53,294 bases of DNA from Actinobacteria bacterium UBA2184 (GTDB lineage: Bacteria; Actinomycetota; Coriobacteriia; Anaerosomatales; Anaerosomataceae). The translations under genes were made by a program, and so were the position numbers. Below the pieces are notes generated by a model. The model made no database searches, had not been told where the DNA came from, and saw only the letters and a program-made list of their open reading frames with translations. The DNA lies in the NCBI GenBank assembly GCA_002328745.1, contig DCVQ01000029.1, positions 25,979 to 79,272 on the forward strand, written 5' to 3'. Below are positions 1-9,027 of the stretch, one piece after another (the first letter of the stretch is position 1; the number at the start of each line of letters is the position of its first letter).

Positions 1-1692
1 CTCTCGGCGCTGTCATCGCGTGGCTGGACGGTGTCGATCACGGATGCCGATGGGAATCCGCTGAGTGCGGTCACGCTCGCCGCCGACGAGACGCGGGACA
101 TCCAGGTGACCGTGACGATCCCCGGCGGCGCCACCGACGGGACGCAGGACGTCACGACGCTCACCGCCACCGCTCAGGGCGACCCGGGGGTCGTCGATAC
201 CGCGACCGACACGACGCTCGTCGGACAGGTCACCGTGACGCCCAACCAGTCGGCCACGATGGCCCCGGGTTACATGGTGGAGTACGAGTTCCTCGTTCAG
301 AACAACATGCCGGGCGCCGGGGTCTTCGACCTCACCGCGGTCTCCTCGCTCGGCTGGACGAACTACGTGCGGGACCTCGACGGGAACACCATCACGTCGG
401 TCTCGCTCTCGGCGGGCGAAAGCGCGACGGTCCGCGTCCAGGTGTACGTGCCCGCCACGGCCACGATCGGGCAGCAGGACCTCACGCGCCTGACCGCGAC
501 GCGCCAGAGCTCCACGACGCTCGTGCGCAGCAGCGCCACCGCGAGCACCACGGTGCTGGATGGCCTGACCATCCAGCCGAACAACGAGAGCTACGCGGGC
601 GCGGGGACGATCGCCCAGTACACGCACACCATCACCAACAGCTGGCCGACGACCCGCACGGTCGACCTCTCCTACACCTCGTCGGCAGGCTGGCCGGTCA
701 CCTTCTACGCGGCCGACGGCCTGACGCCGATCACTGCGGTGTCGGTCGGCCCCAACGGCGCGATGGCAGACATCATCGCCCGCGTGGCCGTGCCATCTGA
801 TGCCGCCCCCGAGGCCGTCGACACCACCATCGTGTACGCGACGGCCCCCACTGCGACCGGCACCGTCACGGCTTCCGCAACCGACATCACCACGGTACGG
901 CAGCTCACCACCTATGCGGACGGCGGGTACGTCAATCAGACCGACGACTTCGTCCTCGGCCAGACCATCTTCGGGCGCGCGACCGGTCTGGAGCCGGGCG
1001 ACTACGTCTACTTCGTGTGGAAGGACGACCTCGGCAACGTCGTGCGCACGAGCTCCGAGCGCAAGGTGGACACCCAGGGCATGGCGTTCGACGAGTACAC
1101 GACGCTCGAATCCGACCTCGTCGGGAACTGGAAGCTCGAGATCTACTCGAACAGGGACGTGTTCCTCGAGGACAGCCTGTTCACGGTCACCTTCGACGCC
1201 GAGATCACGGCGCTCTCCGCCACGGACGCACCCGGAGTCGGCCAGGACGTGGCCGTCACCTCCAGCGTGTTCAACAGCAGTGCGACGACCGTCACCGCCT
1301 CGACGATGACGTACGTGATCTGGTGGGACAACGACGGCAACGGCACCTTCGGCGCTGGCGACGTCTACATCGACGACACAGGCGCGCCGGTCGTCTGGGA
1401 CGGAGATTCCCCGGTCACCGCCACGCACGTCACGTCGGGCATCACGGTGGCAGGCGGCGACGCGTGGACCGAGGCCGCTCCCTGGACGGTGAGCAACACG
1501 CAGTTCCCCAACCAGGGCACGTACCGCGTCACGGCCACGTGGGCCGATGGCGACGGCAACGTGATCGACGTCGCCACCACCGAGTTCTACTCGATCCCCA
1601 CGCTCGGCTGGCCTCTCTTCGCGCTCGCCGTCGCCGGCGCCGCAATCGTGCTGTGGCGCCGCCGGCGAGAGGTCGGGGGTGAGGCCGCATGA
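1..1692 (+). CDS. Secreted repeat protein with IPTL-CTERM-like sorting tail (5' end missing)
   Basis: The reading frame is open from the first base, so the N-terminus lies outside the window; 563 residues are visible. They form a series of Thr/Val/Ser-rich beta-sandwich-like repeats of roughly 130-140 residues, in which segments such as SSAGW/SSLGW, 'DG.pI.aVs' and 'V.VP..A' recur. The last 35 residues hold SIPTLGWPLFALAV, a hydrophobic helix and a WRRRR cluster. This is the layout of IPTL-CTERM/PEP-CTERM exosortase sorting signals (short motif, TM helix, basic tail). The next gene encodes an exosortase and overlaps this stop by 4 nt (ATGA), so the protein is probably the substrate of that enzyme and is delivered to the cell surface, perhaps glycosylated by the downstream enzymes. 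The tail and the neighbour are seen in the sequence; the enzyme-substrate link is inferred. Confidence 0.8.
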   Translation, partial: LSALSSRGWTVSITDADGNPLSAVTLAADETRDIQVTVTIPGGATDGTQDVTTLTATAQGDPGVVDTATDTTLVGQVTVTPNQSATMAPGYMVEYEFLVQNNMPGAGVFDLTAVSSLGWTNYVRDLDGNTITSVSLSAGESATVRVQVYVPATATIGQQDLTRLTATRQSSTTLVRSSATASTTVLDGLTIQPNNESYAGAGTIAQYTHTITNSWPTTRTVDLSYTSSAGWPVTFYAADGLTPITAVSVGPNGAMADIIARVAVPSDAAPEAVDTTIVYATAPTATGTVTASATDITTVRQLTTYADGGYVNQTDDFVLGQTIFGRATGLEPGDYVYFVWKDDLGNVVRTSSERKVDTQGMAFDEYTTLESDLVGNWKLEIYSNRDVFLEDSLFTVTFDAEITALSATDAPGVGQDVAVTSSVFNSSATTVTASTMTYVIWWDNDGNGTFGAGDVYIDDTGAPVVWDGDSPVTATHVTSGITVAGGDAWTEAAPWTVSNTQFPNQGTYRVTATWADGDGNVIDVATTEFYSIPTLGWPLFALAVAGAAIVLWRRRREVGGEAA

Positions 1693-2306
1693 TCGTCGAC
1701 CTCGTCACCCTGGTCGCGACCACGGTCGTCTGGGCGCTCGCCGTCGTGTGGTTGCGAGCCCGGCGCCGCTGGCTGCTGTTCTACATGATCGGCGGCCTCG
1801 GTTTCATCCTGGTCGTGCTGTTCTGGGCGTCCACGTTCGGCCTCGACACGGCGCTTGAGGCCGCCGAGGCGCGGCAGACAGTCGGGCTCTCCGGCTTCAT
1901 CGGCGTCGCGCTCTCACTGCTCGGCCATACCGGCATCGCGATTCCCAACCACACCGGCTGGGCGGTGTTCGACGTAGGCATCGAGTGTTCGGCGCTGCTC
2001 GAGATGTCGGCGATAGTCGGCCTCGTGGCCTTCTACCCGGGCTTCAGCCCGCGGCGCAAGGCGCTCTACGCCCTCATCGGCATCCTGGTGACCTACGCGG
2101 TCAATCTCGCGCGCATCATGCTCATCGTCGCGATCATCAACGCATTCGGGACGTCGTGGGTGTTCGCGGCCCACGCGGTGTTCGACCGCGTCCTCTTCTT
2201 CATCGGCACCGTGGCGCTCTACTGGTGGATCGTCACCCGACCGACCGTGGCGGCCGTCGCGGAGCGCATCGAGGCCCCCGCGGCCGAGGTGGTGGCAGAT
2301 GAGTAG
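1689..2306 (+). CDS. xrtG: Exosortase/archaeosortase family protein, XrtG-like
   Basis: A 205-residue integral membrane protein with about six hydrophobic segments. The exosortase triad is visible: Cys100 in GIECSALLEM, Arg142 in YAVNLARIM and His162 in FAAHAVFDR. Exosortases are membrane cysteine transpeptidases that cleave C-terminal sorting tails of secreted proteins. XrtG is the form known from Gram-positive bacteria, usually next to a GT2 glycosyltransferase of a dedicated family, as here. Translation is coupled to the preceding tail-bearing protein by an ATGA overlap, and the gene overlaps the following glycosyltransferase by 8 nt. Family assignment is strong; the XrtG subclass rests on size and neighbours. 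Confidence 0.85.
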   Translation: MIVDLVTLVATTVVWALAVVWLRARRRWLLFYMIGGLGFILVVLFWASTFGLDTALEAAEARQTVGLSGFIGVALSLLGHTGIAIPNHTGWAVFDVGIECSALLEMSAIVGLVAFYPGFSPRRKALYALIGILVTYAVNLARIMLIVAIINAFGTSWVFAAHAVFDRVLFFIGTVALYWWIVTRPTVAAVAERIEAPAAEVVADE

Positions 2307-3870
2307 CATCTGGACCTTCCTCCTCATCTGGGGCGTCTGGCTGATCACGCCGCTGCTGGTCGACGGCGCCGAGACCATCTTCCGGCTCGTTCACGTGCTG
2401 CCGGACCGCCGCGAGCGCGGCCGCCGCATACCCTGCGACGATGCCGAGCTGCCCACTGTGAGCATCATCGTCCCGGCGCACAACGAGTCCGAGGTCATCG
2501 ACCGGTGCCTGAACTCGATCAAGGCCCAGGACTACCCGCACGAGAAGCTCGAGGTCATCGTCGTGGACGACGGATCCACCGACGGCACCGCCGAGCGCGT
2601 GGAAGAGCACGTCAACGGCAACCACGTCTACGACGGCAACGGCAACGGCACGTTCCGGCTGCGCGGCGTTCCGATCAAGGTCGGCCCGTTCGCGGGCACG
2701 CTCGCGCTCATCAGGAACGGTCATCGCGGCAAGGCGTACGCGCTGAACGCCGGCATCGCGGAGAGCACGGGCGACATCGTCATCAACATCGACAGCGACG
2801 TGGTGCTCGAATGCGGAGCGGTGCGCGCCGTCGCCTGCGCGTTCATCCGCCATCCGGCGATGGGCGCGGCCACCGGCAACATCGAGATCGACTGGGACCT
2901 CCTCGAGGCACGCGACGCCAACGGCGCCCTCCTCCTCGACGAGGACGGCGGCATCAAGACGATGCGCCTCGGGCCCATCGGCGCGTTCCTCGCGCGCGCG
3001 CAGTTCCTCGAGTACCTGTCGTCGTTCAATCTGGGCCGCCGCTCGCAGGCTCTCTCGGGCACGATGTACACGCTCGCGGGCGCATGCTCGGCGTTCCGTC
3101 GACGCGTGATCAACGAGGGCTTCCGCTACGACGACGCGACGGTCTCCGAGGACACCCTGCTCACGTTCGAGCTCCACCGCCGTGGCGTGCGGATCGGCTT
3201 CGTGCATGACTCGAAGGTCTACCTCGAGCCGGTGGTGGACTTCGACAGCCTGTACGCGCAGCGAGCACGCTGGGCGCGCGGCCAGCTCGAGGTGTGCAGC
3301 CTGCACGACGACATGATCGGCACGGCCAAGCACGGCAAGCTGGGCCGCTTCGCGCTGCCCAAGATGCTCCTGTTCGATCACACGCTCGCGTTCCCGCGGC
3401 TGATCTGGGCGCCGCTGCTCGCCTTCTTCCCGCTCATCGGGTACCCGATGCGCGTGGTGATGCTCGCCGCGCTCGGCATGTACCTCTTCTACGTGGTGCT
3501 CGAGATCATCAACACCCTCGCCGTGTTCTCGATTGCCGACGAGCACAGCCGCAACCGCATCGAGCGGAGCGGGTGGACCATCGTCCTCATGCCCTTCTAC
3601 CGCTTCGTCGTCTTCCACTTCCGCTTCTCGGGCTTTCTGTTGGCGCTCACCGAGGAGCAGCAGTGGACGATCAAGGGGCCGGTCTCACAGACGCGGGGCG
3701 ACCTCCGCCAGTTGCGCCTGCGGTCGATCGAGCTCGCCACCGGGCTCTTCGGGGTGTTCATCGCGTCGGTCGCGCGCGCCGCGCGCGTGGCGGCGACGGT
3801 CGTCGCACCGCTCCTGTTCGCGTACATTGTCATCGTGCGCTGGTTCGACTCGATGCGGAGGAGCGGCTAG
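2299..3870 (+). CDS. XrtG-associated family 2 processive glycosyltransferase
   Basis: 523 residues: an N-terminal TM helix, a cytoplasmic GT2 domain (about 50-340) and C-terminal TM helices. GT-A motifs are clear: VVDDGSTDGT, the metal-binding INIDSDVV, the acceptor motif SEDTLLTFE and the processive QRARWARGQ (QxxRW form). It should transfer sugars from a nucleotide-sugar donor to a growing polymer and extrude it. The family is repeatedly found beside XrtG exosortases, and the gene overlaps the exosortase by 8 nt, so it probably modifies the sorted surface protein or makes an associated exopolysaccharide. Sugar and acceptor cannot be read from the sequence. Confidence 0.85.
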   Translation: MSSIWTFLLIWGVWLITPLLVDGAETIFRLVHVLPDRRERGRRIPCDDAELPTVSIIVPAHNESEVIDRCLNSIKAQDYPHEKLEVIVVDDGSTDGTAERVEEHVNGNHVYDGNGNGTFRLRGVPIKVGPFAGTLALIRNGHRGKAYALNAGIAESTGDIVINIDSDVVLECGAVRAVACAFIRHPAMGAATGNIEIDWDLLEARDANGALLLDEDGGIKTMRLGPIGAFLARAQFLEYLSSFNLGRRSQALSGTMYTLAGACSAFRRRVINEGFRYDDATVSEDTLLTFELHRRGVRIGFVHDSKVYLEPVVDFDSLYAQRARWARGQLEVCSLHDDMIGTAKHGKLGRFALPKMLLFDHTLAFPRLIWAPLLAFFPLIGYPMRVVMLAALGMYLFYVVLEIINTLAVFSIADEHSRNRIERSGWTIVLMPFYRFVVFHFRFSGFLLALTEEQQWTIKGPVSQTRGDLRQLRLRSIELATGLFGVFIASVARAARVAATVVAPLLFAYIVIVRWFDSMRRSG

Positions 3871-6210
3871 GTGCGTCGCCTCAGGCGGGGCCATGGCCCG
3901 GGGGATCCCGGACCGCTCGTGCTCGTTGTCGTGCTGATCGCCGCCGCAGCGGCGATCGCGTACAAGGTCGCAGTGACGGTCGGCACGGGACCCGGGTGGG
4001 ACACCTACGCGTTCCTGGCCAACGCCGCCGAGTTCGTCGGCAAGGGCTACGGCTACACCGAGCTGCACCGCCCGCCGTTCCTCTCGCTGCTCGCCACGCT
4101 CGCGTTCAGGCTCGGCGCTCCGATGCACGAGGCCGTCATCCAATGGGCCGACGGGGTGCTCACGCTCTCGGGCATCGCCGCCTTCTACCTCGTGGCACGC
4201 CGCCGATTCCGGCCGCTGCTCTCCGGCGTCGGCGCGCTGATGCTGCTCGGCATCCAGCCGCTGTGGGGGTATCTCGGCAGCGGGTACACGGACTTCCCGT
4301 CGGTTGCGCTGTCGCTGTGGCTGCTGTGGTCGTGCATCAAAGCCACCGAGGAGCATCCCGGTTGGTACCTGCTCGCCGGCCCGCTCTTCGTCGCCGCGAC
4401 GCTCACGAGGTACACCGCTGTCCTCGCCGTCTTCCCGGTACTGGTGTGGGTGGTGCTGCGCTGGCGGCCGTTCCACCAGGCAGGAGCGATCGCAGGCGGC
4501 CTGGTGACCGCGCTCGCCGCGTACTGGCCCGCCGCGCGCTTCTACGCCGCGCGCTTCGGCGACGTGCTCTTCCCCTTCGTGTTGGCGTTCGGCGTTTCCG
4601 AGAGCATCAGCTCGCCGACTGGTGAGGGCTCGGTGGACGCCTCGGCGATGTGGTACGTGACCAGGCTGCCGACCTTTCTCGCGGGAGAGCGGCTCGCCCT
4701 GGCGGGCTGGGTTGTGCTCGTCGTCACGGCGCTCGGCACGGCGCTCGGCGCGATCGCATACCTGCAATCGCATCGGCCCCGCGCCGCCCGGGCGCTGTGG
4801 GCCGTGCTCGCCTGCGTGCCGGCAGTCGCCACGCAGTTCGCAGGCGGCATGGTGCTGCGGCAGATCTCGATACCGATCGCGGTTCTCGGCGTCTGGTACG
4901 CGCTCGGCCCCGCCGAGCATGACGAGCGCGGCCACCGGATCGTCGCGCCGGTGGCGCTGCACGCCACGATGATCGCCTGGCTGCTCACCTACCTCGACTT
5001 CCACGGCCACCAGAGCGTGCAGGTGCCGCGGTACATCGTGCCGATGGCGCCGGGCATCGTGTTCGCCATCCTCTACGGATGGCAGACGTTCGTGGTGGAC
5101 GTCCGCCGGACGCTCACCCGCGAGGACGACCTGCCCGAGCACCGGAGCATGCGCCCGTTCCTGCGGCTTGCCGCGCCCGTCGGCCTCGGCATCATCGTGG
5201 CGGCCGTGCTGGGCGTGACCATCGCGACCACCAACCACGAGCCCGACCGGCTCGTGGTGGCCGCCAAGGACTCCGCGGCATGGCTGGAGCAGCGGGAGGA
5301 CATCGGGGGCGCGACGGTGTTCTCCGACCTGTGGCCGCTTACCGCGTGGTACGCCCGGATACCCGCCGAGCCGATGCCGTTCTTCTCGGACGACGCGGCC
5401 TTCCAGCACGCGCTCGATCGCGAGGCCACCGACTACTACGTCACCATCCGGTCGCGCGACTACGAGGGCTACGCGACGGCGGTGAGGACCGGACCCGCGC
5501 GCGTGCTCGAGCGCACCGCCCCCGCCCCCGACACCCTGCCGCGCCTCCTGTACCTCGGCAAGGCATGGGACAACTACCTCGAGAGCGTGACGGACTACTC
5601 CTTCTACCTGATGAGCGATGCGGGCCGCTACGGCTGGGAGGGCACCGCATTCCTCGATTCCACGAGCGCGGAGGATCTCGCGGCGTTTCCCGTGGTCGCC
5701 GTGTACGGCGTGCGCTGGAGAGACCGGTACGACGGTGAGGCGGCGCTCGCGGAGTACGTGCGGGCCGGGGGCGTCATGGTGGTGGACGCATCGTCGAACC
5801 TCGGCGAGCTGCCGTACGACCTGGCCGACACGGTGCTGTTCGACACCGTCATCAGGAGGCGCGGACTGCCCGAGGACGCGGCCATCCACGTAAGCGAGGA
5901 GTTGCGTGCGCTCGATCCGCGACTCGCGGACGTCGATGCGGCGCCGTTCGTGGACGAGTCGGGGGGCACGTGGCACGGCGCCGATTACACGCCGCTACCC
6001 GGCAGCGAGGACCTCACCGTGCTCGCCACGGTGGGAGGACGGCCCGCTGTCGCGCTGCGCACGCTCGGCGAGGGGCGCGTCTACCTGATCGGCTACAACC
6101 TCGTGTGGCACGCCTTCTTCACCGAGAACGCCGACGAGCAGGCGCTCATCGGCGCGGTGTTCGCGCACGCGCTCGCGCCTGCCGGAGATGGAACCGCCGA
6201 TGCGCCGTAG
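3871..6210 (+). CDS. Polytopic membrane protein, GT39/ArnT-like with C-terminal soluble domain
   Basis: 779 residues, GTG start directly after the stop of the preceding gene with GGAG inside that gene's last codons. The N-terminal half has about ten TM helices and an early extracytoplasmic segment GPGWDTYAFLANAAEF followed by HRPPFLSLL. That arrangement is typical of GT-C (PMT/ArnT-like) transferases using polyprenyl-phosphate sugars. The last 300 residues are soluble and contain 'VRAGGVMVVDASS' and 'LGEGRVYLIGYNL', reminiscent of GATase-like or trimerisation folds seen in cell-surface proteins. Its place between the processive GT2 and the flippase fusion suggests glycosylation on the outer face of the membrane. 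The GT-C assignment is moderate and the substrate unknown. Confidence 0.65.
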   Translation: MRRLRRGHGPGDPGPLVLVVVLIAAAAAIAYKVAVTVGTGPGWDTYAFLANAAEFVGKGYGYTELHRPPFLSLLATLAFRLGAPMHEAVIQWADGVLTLSGIAAFYLVARRRFRPLLSGVGALMLLGIQPLWGYLGSGYTDFPSVALSLWLLWSCIKATEEHPGWYLLAGPLFVAATLTRYTAVLAVFPVLVWVVLRWRPFHQAGAIAGGLVTALAAYWPAARFYAARFGDVLFPFVLAFGVSESISSPTGEGSVDASAMWYVTRLPTFLAGERLALAGWVVLVVTALGTALGAIAYLQSHRPRAARALWAVLACVPAVATQFAGGMVLRQISIPIAVLGVWYALGPAEHDERGHRIVAPVALHATMIAWLLTYLDFHGHQSVQVPRYIVPMAPGIVFAILYGWQTFVVDVRRTLTREDDLPEHRSMRPFLRLAAPVGLGIIVAAVLGVTIATTNHEPDRLVVAAKDSAAWLEQREDIGGATVFSDLWPLTAWYARIPAEPMPFFSDDAAFQHALDREATDYYVTIRSRDYEGYATAVRTGPARVLERTAPAPDTLPRLLYLGKAWDNYLESVTDYSFYLMSDAGRYGWEGTAFLDSTSAEDLAAFPVVAVYGVRWRDRYDGEAALAEYVRAGGVMVVDASSNLGELPYDLADTVLFDTVIRRRGLPEDAAIHVSEELRALDPRLADVDAAPFVDESGGTWHGADYTPLPGSEDLTVLATVGGRPAVALRTLGEGRVYLIGYNLVWHAFFTENADEQALIGAVFAHALAPAGDGTADAP

Positions 6211-8281
6211 GCTGGCCGGATACCTGGTGCGCCTCGCGCTCTCGGCCGCGGTGCTTGCGGTGCTTGCGAGCCGGGTCGAGTGGGCGTCGGTCGCCACGGC
6301 CGTCGGAGCGATGGACACCGGATGGGCGCTTGTCGCGCTCGGCCTGCTGGTGCTCGCCACGCTCGTGCGCGTGTGGAGCTTCATGCTCGTGACGAACCAC
6401 CGGGGCAGCCTCGTCGGATTCGCGCAGGCGGCCTACCTGACGCTCGTAGGGAGTGCGGCGGCCCTCGTGCTGCCCGGCGGGTCGGGCGAGCTGTTCAAGG
6501 CGCACGTCGGCGGGAGGTCGCTCGACGAACCCGAGCACCTCACGGTGACCTCGCTCGTGGACAAGCTCACCTCGCTGGCGGCGGTCGCCGCTATGGGCAC
6601 GGCCGGCGCCCTCGCCGCAGGGATGCCCTGGTTCGCGCTCGGCTCCGGCGCTCTGTGCGTCGCCGCCACGCTCCTCGTCTTCGTGCCACGACTCGTGCCC
6701 TGGAAGCTGCTCACCCGCATCACGGCCCCGGGAGCCGAGGCGCGTGCCGAGCGGATCGAGTCGGCGCACCGCGTACCGACCGGCCTGCTCGCGGGCGTGC
6801 TGGCCGTCTCCCTCGCCGGATGGGCCGTCTCCTACCTGATGATCTTCGCGGTCGCGCGCGCGTTTTCGGTGGAGGTGAGCGTGGGCTACGTCTTCGCGAT
6901 CGCGCCGCTCGTCACGATCTCCACGCTGCTGCCGCTGTCGGTGGCGGGCGTCGGCATCTCGCAGCTCACCCTCGTCGCGCTGCTGACGCGCGCCGGCATC
7001 GACGGGCAGGCCGCGGCGCAGGTGGCTCTCGGCCAGCTCGCGCTGTCGCTCCTGCCTCCGCTCGCCGGTCTGGCGCTCTACGCGGCCATCGGCGACCGCG
7101 CGTGGCGCCGGGAGTCGCAGGCACGCTCCGTCACGGTGCTCACCACCGTCTTCCCGCGCTTCGAGGGCGATCCGTCCGGCAGCTTCGTCGCCGCCGCTGC
7201 GCGCGCGCTGGCCGCCGAGGGGTGGGACGTGACGGCCGTCGCGCCGCACGCGCCCGGCCTGGCGACAGCCGAGACGGCCGGAGGGGTGCGCGTCGAGCGC
7301 TTCCGCTACCTGCCCGGGCGCGCCGAGCGGCTCGCCTACGGCGCCCACGGCATTCCGGGGGCGCTCCGCGAGCGTCGGGCGAACCTGCTCGCGCTCCCCT
7401 TCTTCGCGTGTGGGCTGGCGCGCGCCGCGCGACGCGCGGCCCGTCGCTCGGCCGTGCTCCATGCGCACTGGGCGCCGGTGGGTGCGATCGCCGCGATGGC
7501 GACCCATCGCGCGCCGGTGGTGCTCACGCTCCACGGCACCGACGTGGCGCTCGCAGGCCGCGGCGGCATCTGGCTCGGCGCGCTCAGGCTCGCCTGCCGC
7601 CGCAGCGCGCTCGTGCTCCCGGTCTCGGAGCGCCTGGCGGAGCAGGTGCGGGCACTGGTGCCGGACCTGCCGGCGGAGAAGGTCCGCGTCATCGGCAACG
7701 GAGTGGACCCCGCGCTGCTCCAGCGAACGGTGCCCGACTCGCAGCGCGACGGCATCGTCTTCGTCGGACGCCTGACCGAAGAGAAGGGCGCATTCGATGC
7801 GGTGCGGGCCCTGGTGGGCGTCCCCGGCGAGGCCCGGCTCACGCTCATCGGCGGCGGCGATCCGGCACCCGTGCTGGCGCTCGCCTTCGGGCTCGGACTC
7901 GCCGGGCGCGTGAGCGCTCCGGGGCCGCGCGCTCACGACGAGGCGCTCGACGCGATCGCGCACGCGGCGGCCTTCGTCCTGCCGAGCCACGCCGAGGGCT
8001 TCTCGGTGGCGACGCTCGAGGCGGCCGCCCTCGGCACGCCGGTCGTCGCAAGCGACGTGGGCGCGATCGCCGACATCCTTGGCTCGGCCGACTCGCTCCA
8101 TGCGCCCGGAGACGGGGCGGCGCTCTCTGCCCTGCTCGCGCGCACGCTCGAGGACCGCGCATGGGCGGTCCGGCGCGCCGCGTCCGCGCGCTCGCTGGTG
8201 GCGGCGCGCTTCACCTGGCCGGCGATCGCCGGTGCGCTCGCCGCTGCCTACGACGACGCAGCGGGGGCGGGACGCTCGTGA
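6188..8281 (+). CDS. UPF0104 (AglD/MprF-like flippase) domain fused to GT4 glycosyltransferase
   Basis: 697 residues. Residues 1-310 form an eight-helix UPF0104/LPG-synthase-TM type membrane domain with the signature GGSGELFKAHV. From about residue 315 a GT-B family 4 transferase follows: FPRFEGDPSGSFV (N-lobe), VIGNGVDP, the donor-site VFVGRLTEEKGAFDAV and the E-x7-E region SHAEGFSVATLEAAALGTPVV. The fusion suggests that a lipid-linked sugar is made and translocated by one protein. It overlaps the previous gene by 23 nt; ATG at 6200 (fifth residue) is an alternative start. The next gene starts inside its stop (GTGA). Confidence 0.8.
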   Translation: MEPPMRRRLAGYLVRLALSAAVLAVLASRVEWASVATAVGAMDTGWALVALGLLVLATLVRVWSFMLVTNHRGSLVGFAQAAYLTLVGSAAALVLPGGSGELFKAHVGGRSLDEPEHLTVTSLVDKLTSLAAVAAMGTAGALAAGMPWFALGSGALCVAATLLVFVPRLVPWKLLTRITAPGAEARAERIESAHRVPTGLLAGVLAVSLAGWAVSYLMIFAVARAFSVEVSVGYVFAIAPLVTISTLLPLSVAGVGISQLTLVALLTRAGIDGQAAAQVALGQLALSLLPPLAGLALYAAIGDRAWRRESQARSVTVLTTVFPRFEGDPSGSFVAAAARALAAEGWDVTAVAPHAPGLATAETAGGVRVERFRYLPGRAERLAYGAHGIPGALRERRANLLALPFFACGLARAARRAARRSAVLHAHWAPVGAIAAMATHRAPVVLTLHGTDVALAGRGGIWLGALRLACRRSALVLPVSERLAEQVRALVPDLPAEKVRVIGNGVDPALLQRTVPDSQRDGIVFVGRLTEEKGAFDAVRALVGVPGEARLTLIGGGDPAPVLALAFGLGLAGRVSAPGPRAHDEALDAIAHAAAFVLPSHAEGFSVATLEAAALGTPVVASDVGAIADILGSADSLHAPGDGAALSALLARTLEDRAWAVRRAASARSLVAARFTWPAIAGALAAAYDDAAGAGRS

Positions 8282-9027
8282 CGGCCGGGCCCTTCGCCAT
8301 CCTGCGCTTCGACCTCGCGCTCCATCTGCTCGGAAGCGAGCCGGTGGGCCGCTTCCTCGATATCGGCTGCGGCGCCGGCGACTTCTCGGTGGAGCTCGCC
8401 CGCCGGGGACTCGAGGGCGTGGCGCTCGACCTCTCGCCGGCGGCCGCCGAGACTGCGGCGGCGCGGCTGGCCGGGGCGGGCGCCGATGCGGTGAGCGTGG
8501 TCTGCGGCGACCTCCGGGCAGCCGACGGGCCATTTAGCACCGCGTTCGCCTTCGAGGTGATCGAGCACGTGGCCGACGACGTGACGTTCTTGCGCGAGGT
8601 GCGCGGTGTCCTGGCGCCCGGAGGACGGCTCGTCGTCTCCACGCCCGCGCACCCGCACCTGTGGGACGCCACCGACGAACTCGCGGGTCACCTCCGCCGC
8701 TACGAGCGCGAGGGGCTCGCATCCGCGCTCGCCGGGGCGGGCTTCAGCGACGTGCGCGTCGCGTCGCTCGGCGTGCCGCTGGCGAATCTGGGGAAGCCGC
8801 TGCTCGCATGGCGCAACCGCCGTGCGCTCGAGGCGATGAGCGCCGAGGGGATGTCAACAGACGAGCGCACCGCCGCAAGCGGCCTGCACCGCAGCCTGCC
8901 GCTCTCGGACGCGGCGTACCGGCTCGCGTTCAACCGCTTCACGCTCGCACCGGCGATCGCCCTGCAGCGGACGTTCGCGCGAAGCTCGCTCGGCGTGAAC
9001 TGGGTCGCGGTCGGCCGCCGCGACTAG
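8278..9027 (+). CDS. Class I SAM-dependent methyltransferase
   Basis: 249 residues from a GTG that overlaps the previous stop (GTGA). Methyltransferase motif I is FLDIGCGAGDF, the acidic end of strand 2 is VALDLSPAA, and the post-II region AFAFEVIEHVADD is of the UbiE/BioC type, followed by GGRLVVSTPAH. The HLRRYEREGL segment is common in methyltransferases of polysaccharide and lipid loci. As the last gene of the colinear + strand set it probably methylates a sugar or lipid of the exopolymer. It converges on the next gene, and the two stop codons share the palindrome CTAG. Confidence 0.85.
   Translation: MTAGPFAILRFDLALHLLGSEPVGRFLDIGCGAGDFSVELARRGLEGVALDLSPAAAETAAARLAGAGADAVSVVCGDLRAADGPFSTAFAFEVIEHVADDVTFLREVRGVLAPGGRLVVSTPAHPHLWDATDELAGHLRRYEREGLASALAGAGFSDVRVASLGVPLANLGKPLLAWRNRRALEAMSAEGMSTDERTAASGLHRSLPLSDAAYRLAFNRFTLAPAIALQRTFARSSLGVNWVAVGRRD

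Noticed and set aside
13..1428. Long open frame on the - strand opposite the repeat protein
   Set aside because: Arg/Gly/Val/His-rich shadow of a GC-rich gene with no recognisable domain; the + strand frame has repeats and a sorting tail.
3685..5976. 763-codon - strand frame
   Set aside because: It is antisense to the GT39-like gene and has a typical GC-shadow composition.
6146..8533. 795-codon - strand frame
   Set aside because: It is antisense to the flippase-GT4 fusion and shows low-complexity Arg/Ala/Gly sequence.
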